From assembly GCA_017651185.1 (NCBI GenBank), contig JAGCDJ010000006.1, forward strand, positions 1 through 64,000: a stretch of 64,000 nucleotides of DNA. Reading direction: 5' to 3'. A model generated the notes under the pieces. The model made no database searches, was not told the DNA's origin, and was given only the letters and a program-made list of their open reading frames with translations. Shown one piece after another: positions 9,101 to 16,987 of this stretch. Positions within the stretch are counted from its first letter, which is position 1, and the number at the start of each line of letters is the position of its first letter. The translations under genes were made by a program, and so were the position numbers. This DNA comes from Bacteroidales bacterium. GTDB taxonomy: Bacteria > Bacteroidota > Bacteroidia > Bacteroidales > ML635J-15.

Positions 9101-9607
9101 GCGAACTTCAAGGTTTTGGGACCGCGTTACGGCAAGATTATGAAGCAGGTTGCAAATGCAATTTCGCAGATGTCGCAGAAGGACATTGCTTCGCTCGAAC
9201 GTAACGACAATTTTGTTCTGAATGTTGAAGGACAGGAAGTTGCAATAACTACTGCCGATGTTGAAATCAACTCTGAGGACATTCCGGGATGGCTCGTTGC
9301 AAACGAAGGCAAATACACTGTTGCTCTCGACATCAATGTTACGCCCGAACTCGTTGAGGAAGGTATTGCCCGCGAATTTGTCAACCGTATCCAGAACATC
9401 CGCAAGGACAGCAACTTCGACATTACCGACCGTATCCGCGTTAAGATTCAGTCTGCAGCCGAACTCGACACAGCAATTGACCACTATCGCAACTACATTT
9501 GCGGTCAGACGCTTGCAAACTCAATAGAGATTGTTGACAAGGTTGACGGTGGAACCGAAATCGAGGTTAACGAGGTGAATGTTAATATTTCGGTTGTAAG
9601 GGAATAA
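6161..9607 (+). CDS. ileS: Isoleucyl-tRNA synthetase
   Basis: A 1148-residue class Ia synthetase that charges tRNA-Ile. The HIGH-region motif is GPPSANGMPGIHH (residues 48-60), the lineage-typical Bacteroidetes variant, followed by GWDTHGLPVE. The Rossmann, editing and catalytic regions follow, with KMSKRLGN near residue 696. The long C-terminal extension is the anticodon-binding region of the eukaryote-like IleRS subgroup, which also explains the length over 1100 residues. Codons are biased towards AAG and GAC/CTC compared with the surface genes nearby, as expected for high expression. The gene is monocistronic and followed by a palindromic repeat rather than a classical terminator. Confidence 0.97.
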   Translation: MTKKFSEYKQLDLFEINNEMKDLWAKEDTFHKSIETREGCKPFIFFEGPPSANGMPGIHHVMARTIKDVVCRYKTLTGHKVDRKAGWDTHGLPVELGVEKTLGITKEDIGKKISVSDYNDTCRREVMKYTSHWTDLTERVGYWVDLENPYITYDNRYIETLWWLLKQLYNKDLLYKGYTIQPYSPAAGTGLSTHELNQPGCYRDVKDTTVTAQFAIVDPKSEMTGWGKPYFIAWTTTPWTLPSNTALCVGRKIAYVAVRTYNMYTGEPVTVVMAKERVGAYLNPQGAELPLEEYKHGDKVIPYRIVAEYTGDDLLDMRYEQIFPWVKPADGAFRVIPGDYVTTEDGTGIVHIAPTFGADDNKVAKAAGIPPLVMIINSKGDFRPMVDRTGKFFLMSDLDPEFVKNNINKDLYSKYEGCFVKNAYDPKYNQDGKYDAEAAAKDEDLNIRLCIELKQDGKAFKIEKHTHNYPHCWRTDKPVLYYPLDSWFIKSTAMRDRMIELNKTINWKPQSTGEGRFGKWLENLVDWNLSRSRYWGTPLPIWSTEDASERKCIGSVEELYAEMDKSIAKGYMKDYPWKGFEVGKYTKENYEKLDLHRPYVDEIVLVASDGRKMFREPDLIDVWFDSGAMPYAQWHYPFENKDNFDKLFPADFIAEGVDQTRGWFFTLHAIATMIFDSVAYKNIISNGLVLDKNGNKMSKRLGNAVNPFETIDKYGADPVRWYMITNAQAWDNLKFDIAGVDEVKRKFFGTLYNTYNFFAMYANTDNFTYAEPDVPFEKRPELDRWILSLLNSLVKEVGESYESYENTKAGRLIQTFVMDHLSNWYVRLGRKRYWGGEYDEDKISAYQTLYTCLVTIAKIASPIAPFYMDKMYRDLNSITGKENYQSVHLAYFPKVDESVIDKNLEERMEMAQTISSMILGLRRKVSIKVRQPLQKIMVPSVSDGFADQMAKVEQIIKTETNIKEIQILDDSSDFLVKKIKANFKVLGPRYGKIMKQVANAISQMSQKDIASLERNDNFVLNVEGQEVAITTADVEINSEDIPGWLVANEGKYTVALDINVTPELVEEGIAREFVNRIQNIRKDSNFDITDRIRVKIQSAAELDTAIDHYRNYICGQTLANSIEIVDKVDGGTEIEVNEVNVNISVVRE

Positions 9608-9831
9608 TAGAAGGTTTTAAAATATAATGTGGTTGTTATATTGTAGGGGCGGGTTTGAAACCTGCCCCTACAAATATACAACCATCCCTGTAGTTTTGGA
9701 TTTATAATCCGAAACGGTTGAAAATTAGCATTTGTAATGCGTAAATGATGGATGAAAATATGTTGCAATTCCTCATTCAGATCCTGAAACAAGTTCAGGA
9801 TGACGGAATGGCAATCACAATATTGGAAAAA
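9608..9831. repeat. Intergenic palindromic repeats after ileS
   Basis: The gap holds a long inverted repeat (9631-9683). Its core begins TTGTAGGGGC and ends GCCCCTACAA (9641-9673, one mismatch), flanked by GGTTGT/ACAACC ends. Next comes a short degenerate stretch, then a dispersed-repeat fragment at about 9770-9803 (GATCCTGAAACAAGTTCAGG type), also seen in weaker form at 22449-22480. I see no gene here. The palindrome may serve as transcript end for ileS. Confidence 0.6.
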
Positions 9832-11118
9832 CTAGTCTTCGATTTTCCAAGCAAAATATTTCCACACCAAATCCTCAATATTTATTTCATCTTGTCGCAG
9901 ACGAAGAATATCAAGGTCATCGATTTTCTCGCTTAACATTTCCGTATTGTCAAAAAGTGTGGAAATGTAGTTATTCCCATTTCTGTTTTCTATGGCTACA
10001 TCGCTGAAATGCTGCATAAAATCGCTCTGGTTTGTGTAAATGAAGTTGTACGACACGTTTCTTACCTGTCCTTTGGTTGGGAATAATACTCCTTTCTGAA
10101 CAAGGTCGTCGATGTCGCGGGCAGCGGTGTCGGGTGATACTTTGGCATTTCCGCTCCAGTTCTTGACCGTAAGTTTCTGTTGCCCGTCAAGGAAAATCCT
10201 AAGCATATCCTTTTGCCTTTTGCTCATTGGGACTTCCGAATGCGTATGCCAGAAGACTGTTTTGCAAAGTATGTCGCTCAATACCGAATCGGCAGACTTT
10301 ACAGCATCGATAATGCATTGAAGATACCATATTATCCATTCGGTAATGTCGTGGTCGTTGCGAGAAACACGTTCCAGCACCTTGTAGTATTTTTTCTTGT
10401 CGGCGCAAATTTGCCGTGATACGCTGAAATATCGGAATTTGCTCTTGTCAATCTGCGAAAGCACCATATCCGACAATGCGCGTGCGATTCGTCCGTTGCC
10501 GTCGTCGAAAGGATGTATGCAAACGAACCAGAAATGCGCAATTGCCGACTTTACCAGCGAAGGCTTTACATCCGGGTTGTTGAACCAGTCGATGAATTTC
10601 TGCATCTCAAGCGGTACCGATTCAGCGGCGGGTGCAACATAATGTACTCGTTCACGACCAAATGCTCCCGATATTACTTTCATGCCTTCGGTTCTGTATT
10701 TTCCGACATTTATTTGAGCATAGCCGCTGCGTCCGTTGGGAAATAGGGTGAAGTGCCAACCGAAAAGCCTTTCGTCGGAAAGTGGGGTGTCGTAGTGATA
10801 TATTGCATCGAGCATCATTTCTACAATTCCTTCGATGTAATGAGTCGAGTCCTTTTCGTTTGGAATGCTTATGCCAAGTTTCCTTGCAATTGACGACCTT
10901 ACTTCGTCAACGTTCAAATCAACGCCTTCTATCTCAGATGAATATATGATGTCATTGGTTATGTTTTCCAAAGTGGCTTGCATCTGGGTATCGAACCCGA
11001 TTTCCTTTAGCCTGCCCGATAAAAAGCCGATTGCCCGGTCCGCTTCGGACAGCATATCGATGACTAAGTCGGCATTCCATGTAAAGTCAGTCCAGTTATC
11101 GTATTCGTGAATATACAT
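9832..11118 (-). CDS. Class II Fic-domain AMP-transferase with C-terminal winged helix
   Basis: A 428-residue Fic protein. The catalytic motif HPFDDGNGR (residues 202-210) is intact, so AMPylation of protein hydroxyls is expected. An inhibitory helix motif S-x3-E-G (SSEIEG, residues 60-65) lies N-terminal to the Fic core, defining class II, where the glutamate blocks the gamma-phosphate position. The N-terminal region (YIHEYDNWTDFTW) is of the DUF4172 type. The C-terminal part (about 300-370, RQKDMLRIFLDG to RDIDDLVQKG) looks like a winged helix, so self-regulation through the inverted repeats at its promoter is plausible. It stands alone, convergent to ileS and downstream of xseA. Confidence 0.9.
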   Translation of the reverse strand: MYIHEYDNWTDFTWNADLVIDMLSEADRAIGFLSGRLKEIGFDTQMQATLENITNDIIYSSEIEGVDLNVDEVRSSIARKLGISIPNEKDSTHYIEGIVEMMLDAIYHYDTPLSDERLFGWHFTLFPNGRSGYAQINVGKYRTEGMKVISGAFGRERVHYVAPAAESVPLEMQKFIDWFNNPDVKPSLVKSAIAHFWFVCIHPFDDGNGRIARALSDMVLSQIDKSKFRYFSVSRQICADKKKYYKVLERVSRNDHDITEWIIWYLQCIIDAVKSADSVLSDILCKTVFWHTHSEVPMSKRQKDMLRIFLDGQQKLTVKNWSGNAKVSPDTAARDIDDLVQKGVLFPTKGQVRNVSYNFIYTNQSDFMQHFSDVAIENRNGNNYISTLFDNTEMLSEKIDDLDILRLRQDEINIEDLVWKYFAWKIED

Positions 11119-11130
11119 ACCTCTTTCTCA

Positions 11131-11245
11131 TTTTAACCGCCACAAAAATAATGCTTTTGCGGTTAATAACAAAATTTTATCCGCAATTTTTGCGGTTAAG
11201 TAATTAGAAATGTCCGCATGTTTTGCGGTTTGTTGACCGCAGTGG
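11131..11245. promoter_or_regulatory. Inverted-repeat operator region in front of the Fic gene
   Basis: Repeated TTTGCGGTTAA half-sites in both orientations occur at 11133-11142 (inverse), 11156-11166, 11177-11186 (inverse, one change), 11189-11199, 11222-11232 and 11233-11242 (inverse). They form three palindromes, one of which (11177-11199) has a 3-base spacer. The first pair straddles the -7 box of the Fic promoter. The arrangement is that of an autoregulated operator; the C-terminal winged helix of the Fic protein is the obvious candidate ligand. Confidence 0.6.
11143..11173 (-). promoter_or_regulatory. Consensus promoter of the Fic gene
   Basis: On the minus strand TTTG (11173-11170), 19 bases, then TATTTTTG (11150-11143): a perfect Bacteroides promoter. 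It is embedded in the TTTGCGGTTAA repeat cluster, with one half-site between the two boxes. Confidence 0.75.
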
Positions 11246-11274
11246 ATTTTATAACGAATGTAATACTTTTATTT

Positions 11275-12648
11275 TTATTTCTTTACCACGCTCGTAATCT
11301 TTCCATCGTACAGCAATGTTTCCATAATGTCGCCATCGTTGGCTTCGAGGTCGTTGTTTACGACCTTGCCGTTGATGCGTGTGATGGAATAGCCGCGCTT
11401 TAGGATTGTCCGCGGGTCGTTGAGAGTAAGACGATGCTCGAGGAAACTGAGTTTTTCGTTTGCCTTTTCAATGCGATGCTTTATGGTACGAACCATAAGT
11501 TCCTTTATGCCATTTATATGGTTTTCCTGTTCGGAAATGAAGTGCTTGGGAGAGGTTTCAATTTTCTTGGCAATCATGTTAAGATTCATTTCCTCTTCTT
11601 TCATCCGCACATTCAACGAGTTGCGAATTTCCGACATTATCCTGTCGCAACGTTCGGTGTCCTTCGAAAGGCGAGTGCGCACCTTCATTATGCTCATGGT
11701 CATGTTGTTGAGGTACATTTCGCTGCTCATCAGGAAATCGCGTGCAAGTCCAAAAATCTCGGATGAAGTGGAATCTATCTGTTCTTCGAACTTTGAGTTG
11801 TAGTCAATTATGAAGTTGGCTACTGCGGTTGGCGTTTTCATGCGCGTGTGAGCAACCATATCGACAATGGATTCATCGCGTTCGTGTCCGATTCCCGAAA
11901 TCACAGGAAGTGGGAACTGAGTAACCATGTAGGCGATGTTGTAGTTGTCGAACCACGAGAGGTCGTTTTTTGAACCGCCACCACGGATTATTGCAACTGC
12001 ATCATAATTTTCGTATTCATCGCCAATGCGATTTAGGGCATCCAAAACCGATTGCTCGGTCAATTCGCCCTGCATTGCTGCCTCGTACAGCGTTACATTT
12101 ATATGGTAGCCGTACATGTTGGTTTCCAAATGATTTACGAAGTCACCATAGCCAGCAGCCGTGCTCGATGAGATTACGGCAATGTTCTGAATAACAGAAG
12201 GAAACTCCTGCTTTTTGTTCATGTCGAAGACACCTTCGTTTATCAGCCTGTCGATGATTTCCTTCTTGGCGCGCTCAACATCGCCGATGGTGTAGGTGGG
12301 GTTTATGCCCAACACATTTAGCGACATGCCATAAACTTCGTGGTAGGTTATTGCAACCTGAAGCATTACGTTCATTCCTTCGGCGAGTTCCCTGTCGGTT
12401 TCGCTTTCAAAGTATGCTGATATGAAACTGAATTTGTTTGCCCAGATAGTTGCACGAGCCTGAGCGACAATGCTATTCGATGTCTTTGATTTCTGCACAA
12501 GTTCCATGTAGCAGTGTCCGCTGCGGTGGCGTGTTAGCGTGTTTATTTCGGCAACAATCCAAACCGCAAATGGAAAACTTTCCGACAGGTTTTCCTTTAT
12601 TTCCTGCTGGAGTTCCGCTAGCGTGTATGTGCGTGGTTCTTCGCTCAT
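11275..12648 (-). CDS. xseA: Exodeoxyribonuclease VII large subunit
   Basis: A 457-residue large subunit of ExoVII, which degrades single-stranded DNA. It has an OB-fold N-terminus (YTLAELQQEIKENL, FAVWIVAEI with HCYMELV), the conserved catalytic region (VISSSTAAGYGDFVNHL, AIIRGGGSKNDL, PVISGIGHERDESI), a long coiled-coil segment (residues about 290-410), and the C-terminal LKRGYSI motif. Its ATG overlaps the stop of the upstream subtilase by four bases (ATGA), so it is translationally coupled. The small subunit xseB, often the next gene, is absent here: the next gene downstream is the Fic gene after 156 bases. Confidence 0.95.
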   Translation of the reverse strand: MSEEPRTYTLAELQQEIKENLSESFPFAVWIVAEINTLTRHRSGHCYMELVQKSKTSNSIVAQARATIWANKFSFISAYFESETDRELAEGMNVMLQVAITYHEVYGMSLNVLGINPTYTIGDVERAKKEIIDRLINEGVFDMNKKQEFPSVIQNIAVISSSTAAGYGDFVNHLETNMYGYHINVTLYEAAMQGELTEQSVLDALNRIGDEYENYDAVAIIRGGGSKNDLSWFDNYNIAYMVTQFPLPVISGIGHERDESIVDMVAHTRMKTPTAVANFIIDYNSKFEEQIDSTSSEIFGLARDFLMSSEMYLNNMTMSIMKVRTRLSKDTERCDRIMSEIRNSLNVRMKEEEMNLNMIAKKIETSPKHFISEQENHINGIKELMVRTIKHRIEKANEKLSFLEHRLTLNDPRTILKRGYSITRINGKVVNNDLEANDGDIMETLLYDGKITSVVKK

Positions 12649-14336
12649 TGCTTAATTATGGTTTGCGATGCAACAACCTTATTGTCAGCACTTATACTTA
12701 TAACGTATTCGCCTTTTGAGTAGCGGCTTAAGTCGTATTTTAGTTCCTCGCTAACATTTTTGCGGTAGTCGAGCAAACGACCATCGATTGAGAAGATGTT
12801 AAGTTCGGCATTCTGAATGTTGTCGAGGCAAATTGTAATCTCGTTTGATGTCGGGTTAGGGTAGATGCTTATATTGCAGTCGTTTGCAAGAGTTTTTGTT
12901 CCAGTTAGAATTTCCGAAGCAAGGTTGAAATCAACATATCCACGACCAGTCAAAATGTTTGGCGTTCCAAGTTGTGGTGTGGGGTCTTCTTCCCATGTCG
13001 GAACAGTAGGTCTTGCAGCCGAAAATAGCGTTTCGCGAATTTCGGCGCTGCTTTTTTCGTGGAATTTTTGCCAGAAGCATGCGATAAGTCCAGTAGTAAG
13101 CGGTGTGGCAAACGATGTGCCCGAACCAGGTGCTATTGAGTCGTTTATGTAGTCGGCATATGCATCCCAGCCAACGGAAACGATGTCGGGCTTGATGCGA
13201 TTTTCTTCGACAAATCCGTGGGATGAGAATGGTGCGTAATTTTGGTTAACATCAATAGCGCCAACTGTTACTATGTCGTATGCATCCGATGGCGCGCCTA
13301 TCCAGATGTGTCCATTTTCATCCATTCCGCTGTTGCCTGCAGCAACTACTATCATCATACCTCTGCTGGCTGCTATTGTGGCTGCAATACTGCTTGGATT
13401 TGTATGTCCGTTCATGTCTTCAGCGGAATGGTTGTACCTCTGCGAATCGAAATCGACATATCCGAGCGAAACATTTGCTAAGTCGGCACCCATGCTGTCG
13501 GCGTACTCTATTGCCGATACCCAGTTGAATTCCTCTACAATTTCTTCATAATCATTGCTTTCGCTAGTAATGAGCAAGTATTCGGCTTCGGGTGCACAGC
13601 CAATGTATTCGCCTGGCAGGTAAGCTGCCATTATCGACAGTACCATTGAGCCATGTTCGTGGTTGGCGTAAACCGTTGATCCGCCGTAGGCAAAGTCGCG
13701 GGTAGCAATAATCCTTCCCGAGTTGCGCAGGTATTCAAGGCTTCTCATCTGGTCGGCATTGGTAAAACCGCCATCTGTAACGGCTATCAACATGCCTTCT
13801 CCCTTATATCCTTCGGAATGAAGCAGATGTCCGTTGTGAAGAGCAATTTGATTGTATGAATATCCATATTCAGAATCGGTGTATTTGGGCGTGAGAATGT
13901 TTGTGCTCGGGCTATTTCCAGTTGCCGTCATTGTCTTGTTGACTTTCTTTGATGTTTCAACGGTATCGGTTTCAAATCTTGCGGTTTCCTTTACATACGG
14001 AAGGTTTCGAGTTTGCAAAACAAGGTTGTAGTCATCGGTACGGACTACTGCGCCGTTGAGCCATTTAGTGACGTTGTGAATTTCTAGACCAAGATTTTCA
14101 AGTCCCGCAATGTATGTTGGATTTACGGGCAAGTCGAGTGAATCAATGGCGATTCCCTGGGCGTTACGGCGATCCAATGCTCTTTCGCTCAAGTATTCCT
14201 GTGGATTGTCAAGCGAGTAGGGGGTGTTGTTCTTGTCGGTAAATTCGATATAATATAGGTTTGGACCTATTTGCGAAAATGCTGTTGCACAAATAGTGCA
14301 TAATGTTGCAATTAAAAATAATTTTCTCATAATCAT
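12645..14336 (-). CDS. Secreted subtilisin-family (S8) protease with T9SS sorting domain
   Basis: A 563-residue secreted serine protease. A signal peptide (MIMRKLFLIATLCTICATAFSQ) is followed by a propeptide-like region, then the S8 domain with catalytic Asp188 (AVTDGGF), His228 (HEHGS), oxyanion Asn in AAGN (335) and Ser408 (GSGTSFATP). A C-terminal type A T9SS domain (about 480-563, SIYPNPTSNEI to VVASQTIIKQ) targets export and surface attachment. It is the middle gene of a three-gene operon with ATGA overlaps on both sides (lipoprotein upstream, xseA downstream). Coupling a secreted protease to xseA is odd functionally and probably reflects operon packing. Confidence 0.92.
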   Translation of the reverse strand: MIMRKLFLIATLCTICATAFSQIGPNLYYIEFTDKNNTPYSLDNPQEYLSERALDRRNAQGIAIDSLDLPVNPTYIAGLENLGLEIHNVTKWLNGAVVRTDDYNLVLQTRNLPYVKETARFETDTVETSKKVNKTMTATGNSPSTNILTPKYTDSEYGYSYNQIALHNGHLLHSEGYKGEGMLIAVTDGGFTNADQMRSLEYLRNSGRIIATRDFAYGGSTVYANHEHGSMVLSIMAAYLPGEYIGCAPEAEYLLITSESNDYEEIVEEFNWVSAIEYADSMGADLANVSLGYVDFDSQRYNHSAEDMNGHTNPSSIAATIAASRGMMIVVAAGNSGMDENGHIWIGAPSDAYDIVTVGAIDVNQNYAPFSSHGFVEENRIKPDIVSVGWDAYADYINDSIAPGSGTSFATPLTTGLIACFWQKFHEKSSAEIRETLFSAARPTVPTWEEDPTPQLGTPNILTGRGYVDFNLASEILTGTKTLANDCNISIYPNPTSNEITICLDNIQNAELNIFSIDGRLLDYRKNVSEELKYDLSRYSKGEYVISISADNKVVASQTIIKQ

Positions 14337-15037
14337 TCAATTGTGATTAGTTCCTGACGGTAGATTGTTCCTCGGTGTATTCGGTTTTCGATTGGTACAC
14401 CATATATTACTTCTTGGGAGTTTATGTCTGTTATTTCCTTGTAAACCAATCCGATACCTCGTGCATATATTTCCACATCGTATTGCTTGCTAATCTGTGT
14501 AACACTGCTGTCGCGTGTAATAGAAAGGCAAGAATCCAAATGTATGCTTTCGTTGTTGTAAGTTGCAGACAACGAGGTTATTGTGCAATCCTTGTCATCC
14601 AGTTCGTTTTTCAAGTTGCCGTTCCAGTACTTACCTATGACGAGCGGGAATTTAATCTTTATAAACCTTTGGTTTTCTTCGACTTTCTCGGCAGTGTATG
14701 TTGTCAATTTGGCTTCCCACACATCGCTTATTTTCCAGTTGCTCGTCGTTTGAGACTTGAAGCGTTCTATGCGGTATGCTGTGTCGCCTTCGTTGTCAAT
14801 GAAAGGAATGTCGGTGCGTTCGCGCAGATAATAAACAGCGGTGTCGTAGTAGTCGCTCGGCTTGTCGATGTTGATTTCTGTCACCTTGTAAATCAAAGCC
14901 TTGTCGGTCTGCAACGGAAAGTACTGCTTGTCGGTGGCAAATTCCACATCGGCAGGAATTTCGTTTTCCTTGTTGCAGGCAACGAAAACGAGCAAGGCGA
15001 TGATGCAGAGCGATATGGTTGTGAGTTTGTGTGTCAT
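14333..15037 (-). CDS. Lipoprotein of unknown function
   Basis: A 234-residue lipoprotein. The SPII signal MTHKLTTISLCIIALLVFVAC is followed by a beta-rich domain (FPLQTDKALIYKV, YYLRERTDIPF, FPLVIGKYWNGN, YARGIGLVYKEI). The repeated strand pattern and the KYWNGN and GIGLVYKE motifs recall periplasmic Bacteroidetes lipoproteins of unknown role; I cannot assign an activity. It is the first gene of the operon with the subtilase and xseA and overlaps the subtilase ATG by four bases, so the two secreted products may act together. Confidence 0.8.
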   Translation of the reverse strand: MTHKLTTISLCIIALLVFVACNKENEIPADVEFATDKQYFPLQTDKALIYKVTEINIDKPSDYYDTAVYYLRERTDIPFIDNEGDTAYRIERFKSQTTSNWKISDVWEAKLTTYTAEKVEENQRFIKIKFPLVIGKYWNGNLKNELDDKDCTITSLSATYNNESIHLDSCLSITRDSSVTQISKQYDVEIYARGIGLVYKEITDINSQEVIYGVPIENRIHRGTIYRQELITIE

Positions 15038-15096
15038 TTGCTAGTAATAATTATAAGGTGCGAAATTAGTAAAAATATCAATCATTTTGTTCATAT

Positions 15097-15537
15097 TTAT
15101 TCTTCGCAGAATTCTCCTTTTGTTAATTCATTGTATAATGCCAACCCTTTTACTGTAAGCAGATATTTCTGTCGGGGGTGGCGTGGAGATTTCGGGTAGA
15201 GTAGGCGGACAAATTTATCCTTGATTGCTGGGTTGAGATAGACATCCATGAAGCTTTCCCTATTCTTTAGTCCTGCTTTATCCATCATTTCCTTTATGGA
15301 AAAATTGTCTCTGCCAATAATTGCGATTAACTTTTTGATATGCAAATTATTAGTGTCGAACTTATCTGGTAGCTTGTCGGGTAACTTGTCGGGTGTTTGT
15401 TCGCTTTCTGGCATTTTCCATTCTTCGGGTGGATTGATTTGCAAGCCGATTGCCACGTGCCAAGCGTCAGCTCGTTTGCGCTTTGCCAGTTCCCCTTGGC
15501 GTATGTACTCGTCAAAATTCAAATATCCGTCGGTCAT
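15097..15537 (-). pseudogene. Fic-family remnant lacking the catalytic core
   Basis: A 146-residue frame from ATG 15537. The N-terminus (LNFDEYIRQGELAKRKRADAW, then HVAIGLQ) matches the start of VbhA-like antitoxin or Fic-associated proteins. The C-terminus (IKKLIAIIGRDNFSIKEMMD, then LYPKSPRHPRQKYLLTVKGL) matches the winged-helix tail common to Fic and AlbA-type proteins, preceded by a PDKLPDKLPDKF linker. No HPFxxGNGR motif or ATP-binding domain lies between, so the catalytic middle appears deleted in frame. It could still be made as a small DNA-binding protein; I list it as a remnant with moderate certainty. Confidence 0.6.
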
Positions 15538-15680
15538 TGTTTGTTGTTTGTTCTTGTTTATTTTCGTTGGAGTTGGGCATGGACTATTCTTCTTTTGTCC
15601 GTTTGCTGTAATTTCTAACAATGTGCAAAGATACAATATTATTTACGATTGCTCGTGCGAACTAAAGGTTTTATTCAATA

Positions 15681-15720
15681 AAAAAAACAGCAGCCAGACA
15701 TTGCCGACTGCTGTGTTTTT
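15681..15720 (-). terminator. Intrinsic terminator after the FISUMP protein gene
   Basis: The stem ACAGCAG (15687-15693) with CTGCTGT (15708-15714) has a T-run on the minus strand. On that strand the stem-loop reads CAGTCGGC then GGCTGCTG, a member of the recurrent terminator family. Confidence 0.75.
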
Positions 15721-15750
15721 GTTTCTTATTTTTTCCTTCCATTTTGCAAT

Positions 15751-16833
15751 TTAAGGTTGGTAGACAGGACGAACAGAGCGTCCAGTGCAGCGACTTGCGT
15801 AGCTATAAAGGAAGCCGAATTCCGGATCCGAATCGATGGTGATGATACTCGCGACGCCTGGATATCCCGTGCCGAGCGAACTCGACCAGTAGTAGCCGCT
15901 GGAACCCACGCCGCTGAGACTACCCTCGTCTTTACCAGCAGCGGGCAGGAATATAGAGTTGCCGTTCGGTCCTGTGATCAAGCGACCGTTTACTCCATTC
16001 TGAGTAGTCCAAGTACTAGTACAGTTGCTTATTAATTCATCGAGCTCCTCCTTTGTCGGCATACGCCAAGCGGAACCCCAGTTGGCTGTGGCAGCATCAT
16101 CAGAGGCTTCCAAGGTCGTAATATTATCAACAAAACCATAATCGCTACTTGTGTTGTATTTTGTTAACGTTGTTAATGTTGTATTGCTTCCAATGCACCA
16201 GACGTAGTTTTCCCAAGCATATGAGCTCTTCGGAGTGGTTTCGCCCCAAGCAAATAAGTCGCCGTATTCCTCAGGGGTGGTCGCACCTACATTGCAGGTA
16301 GCCCACTTGGTACCGCTAGGCAAGCCGAGGTCAACATATTCGTGGCTGTTCATGTTCAAGCTAACTGTATAATTCAAATGTTCAATTTCTGCCTGTAATG
16401 TTTCTATATATCCGATAACATCGGGAACATTGCCGGCAGTCTGCGCATACATAGCATACGGCACCGAAAGCAACTGGCAGACACTGGTAATTCCGTAGTT
16501 TGTACCGCCATTAACATCGGTTTCGGTCTTTACAAAGTAAGGTCCGTTTGCCCAGTTGATTGACGAAAAGTCGCCATTGCCTGTGCCATTACCGATTTCA
16601 ATGGAAACCAGACCATTAGCATTGGTCGTTGCCGAATGGGTTTCGGTATATACAGCCGTGCCTTCGGCACTTCCCTGTAGAATGCTTATGCGCATTGCAA
16701 CATTCTGGTTAACAACTAAATTATTGTCGCTTCCGCGGACCACCGCCTGATAACTCATTGCCTGCGGTGCTTGTGCAAACGATATTGCACTGATAATTAG
16801 GCAGAATACTGCCATAAGGATATTTTTCTTCAT
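15751..16833 (-). CDS. Secreted FISUMP-domain protein
   Basis: A 360-residue exported protein. Signal peptide MKKNILMAVFCLIISAISFAQ; N-terminal beta domain (about 22-135, MSYQAVVRGSDNNLV, VSIEIGNGTG, LLSVPYAMYAQTA) of the sort found in Bacteroidetes tail-fibre-like secreted proteins; a short predicted coiled coil (VIGYIETLQAEIEHLNY); then a FISUMP domain (about 160-360, HEYVDLGLPSGTKWATCNVG, YGDLFAWGE, WRMPTKEELDEL, ITGPNGNSIFLPAAG, YWSSS, VRPVY). The coiled coil suggests trimer formation displaying the lectin-like head. There is no T9SS domain at the end. It is probably monocistronic. Confidence 0.82.
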   Translation of the reverse strand: MKKNILMAVFCLIISAISFAQAPQAMSYQAVVRGSDNNLVVNQNVAMRISILQGSAEGTAVYTETHSATTNANGLVSIEIGNGTGNGDFSSINWANGPYFVKTETDVNGGTNYGITSVCQLLSVPYAMYAQTAGNVPDVIGYIETLQAEIEHLNYTVSLNMNSHEYVDLGLPSGTKWATCNVGATTPEEYGDLFAWGETTPKSSYAWENYVWCIGSNTTLTTLTKYNTSSDYGFVDNITTLEASDDAATANWGSAWRMPTKEELDELISNCTSTWTTQNGVNGRLITGPNGNSIFLPAAGKDEGSLSGVGSSGYYWSSSLGTGYPGVASIITIDSDPEFGFLYSYASRCTGRSVRPVYQP

Positions 16834-16877
16834 TGTTTTATAATTTTTTGTTTAAATTATTATATTAGAACGCAATT

Positions 16878-16987
16878 CGATACGGCGCAAGGTATTGCGC
16901 CGCTACGGATTGTCCATTATTCATTGTCAATTATCAATTGTCCATTGTTAATTGTCCATTGTTAATTGTCCATTGTCCCTTGTCAAT
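16878..16987. repeat. REP-like palindrome and ATTGTCCATTGTTA tandem repeat
   Basis: A CGGCGCAA/TTGCGCCG palindrome at 16883-16902 is followed by irregular tandem copies of a 14-base ATTGTCCATTGTTA-like unit up to the end of the T9SS gene. Similar degenerate CATTGTCC and ATCGTAAATCGT strings sit upstream of ileS (6076-6125) and sppA (36890-36912). No gene is present. Confidence 0.7.
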
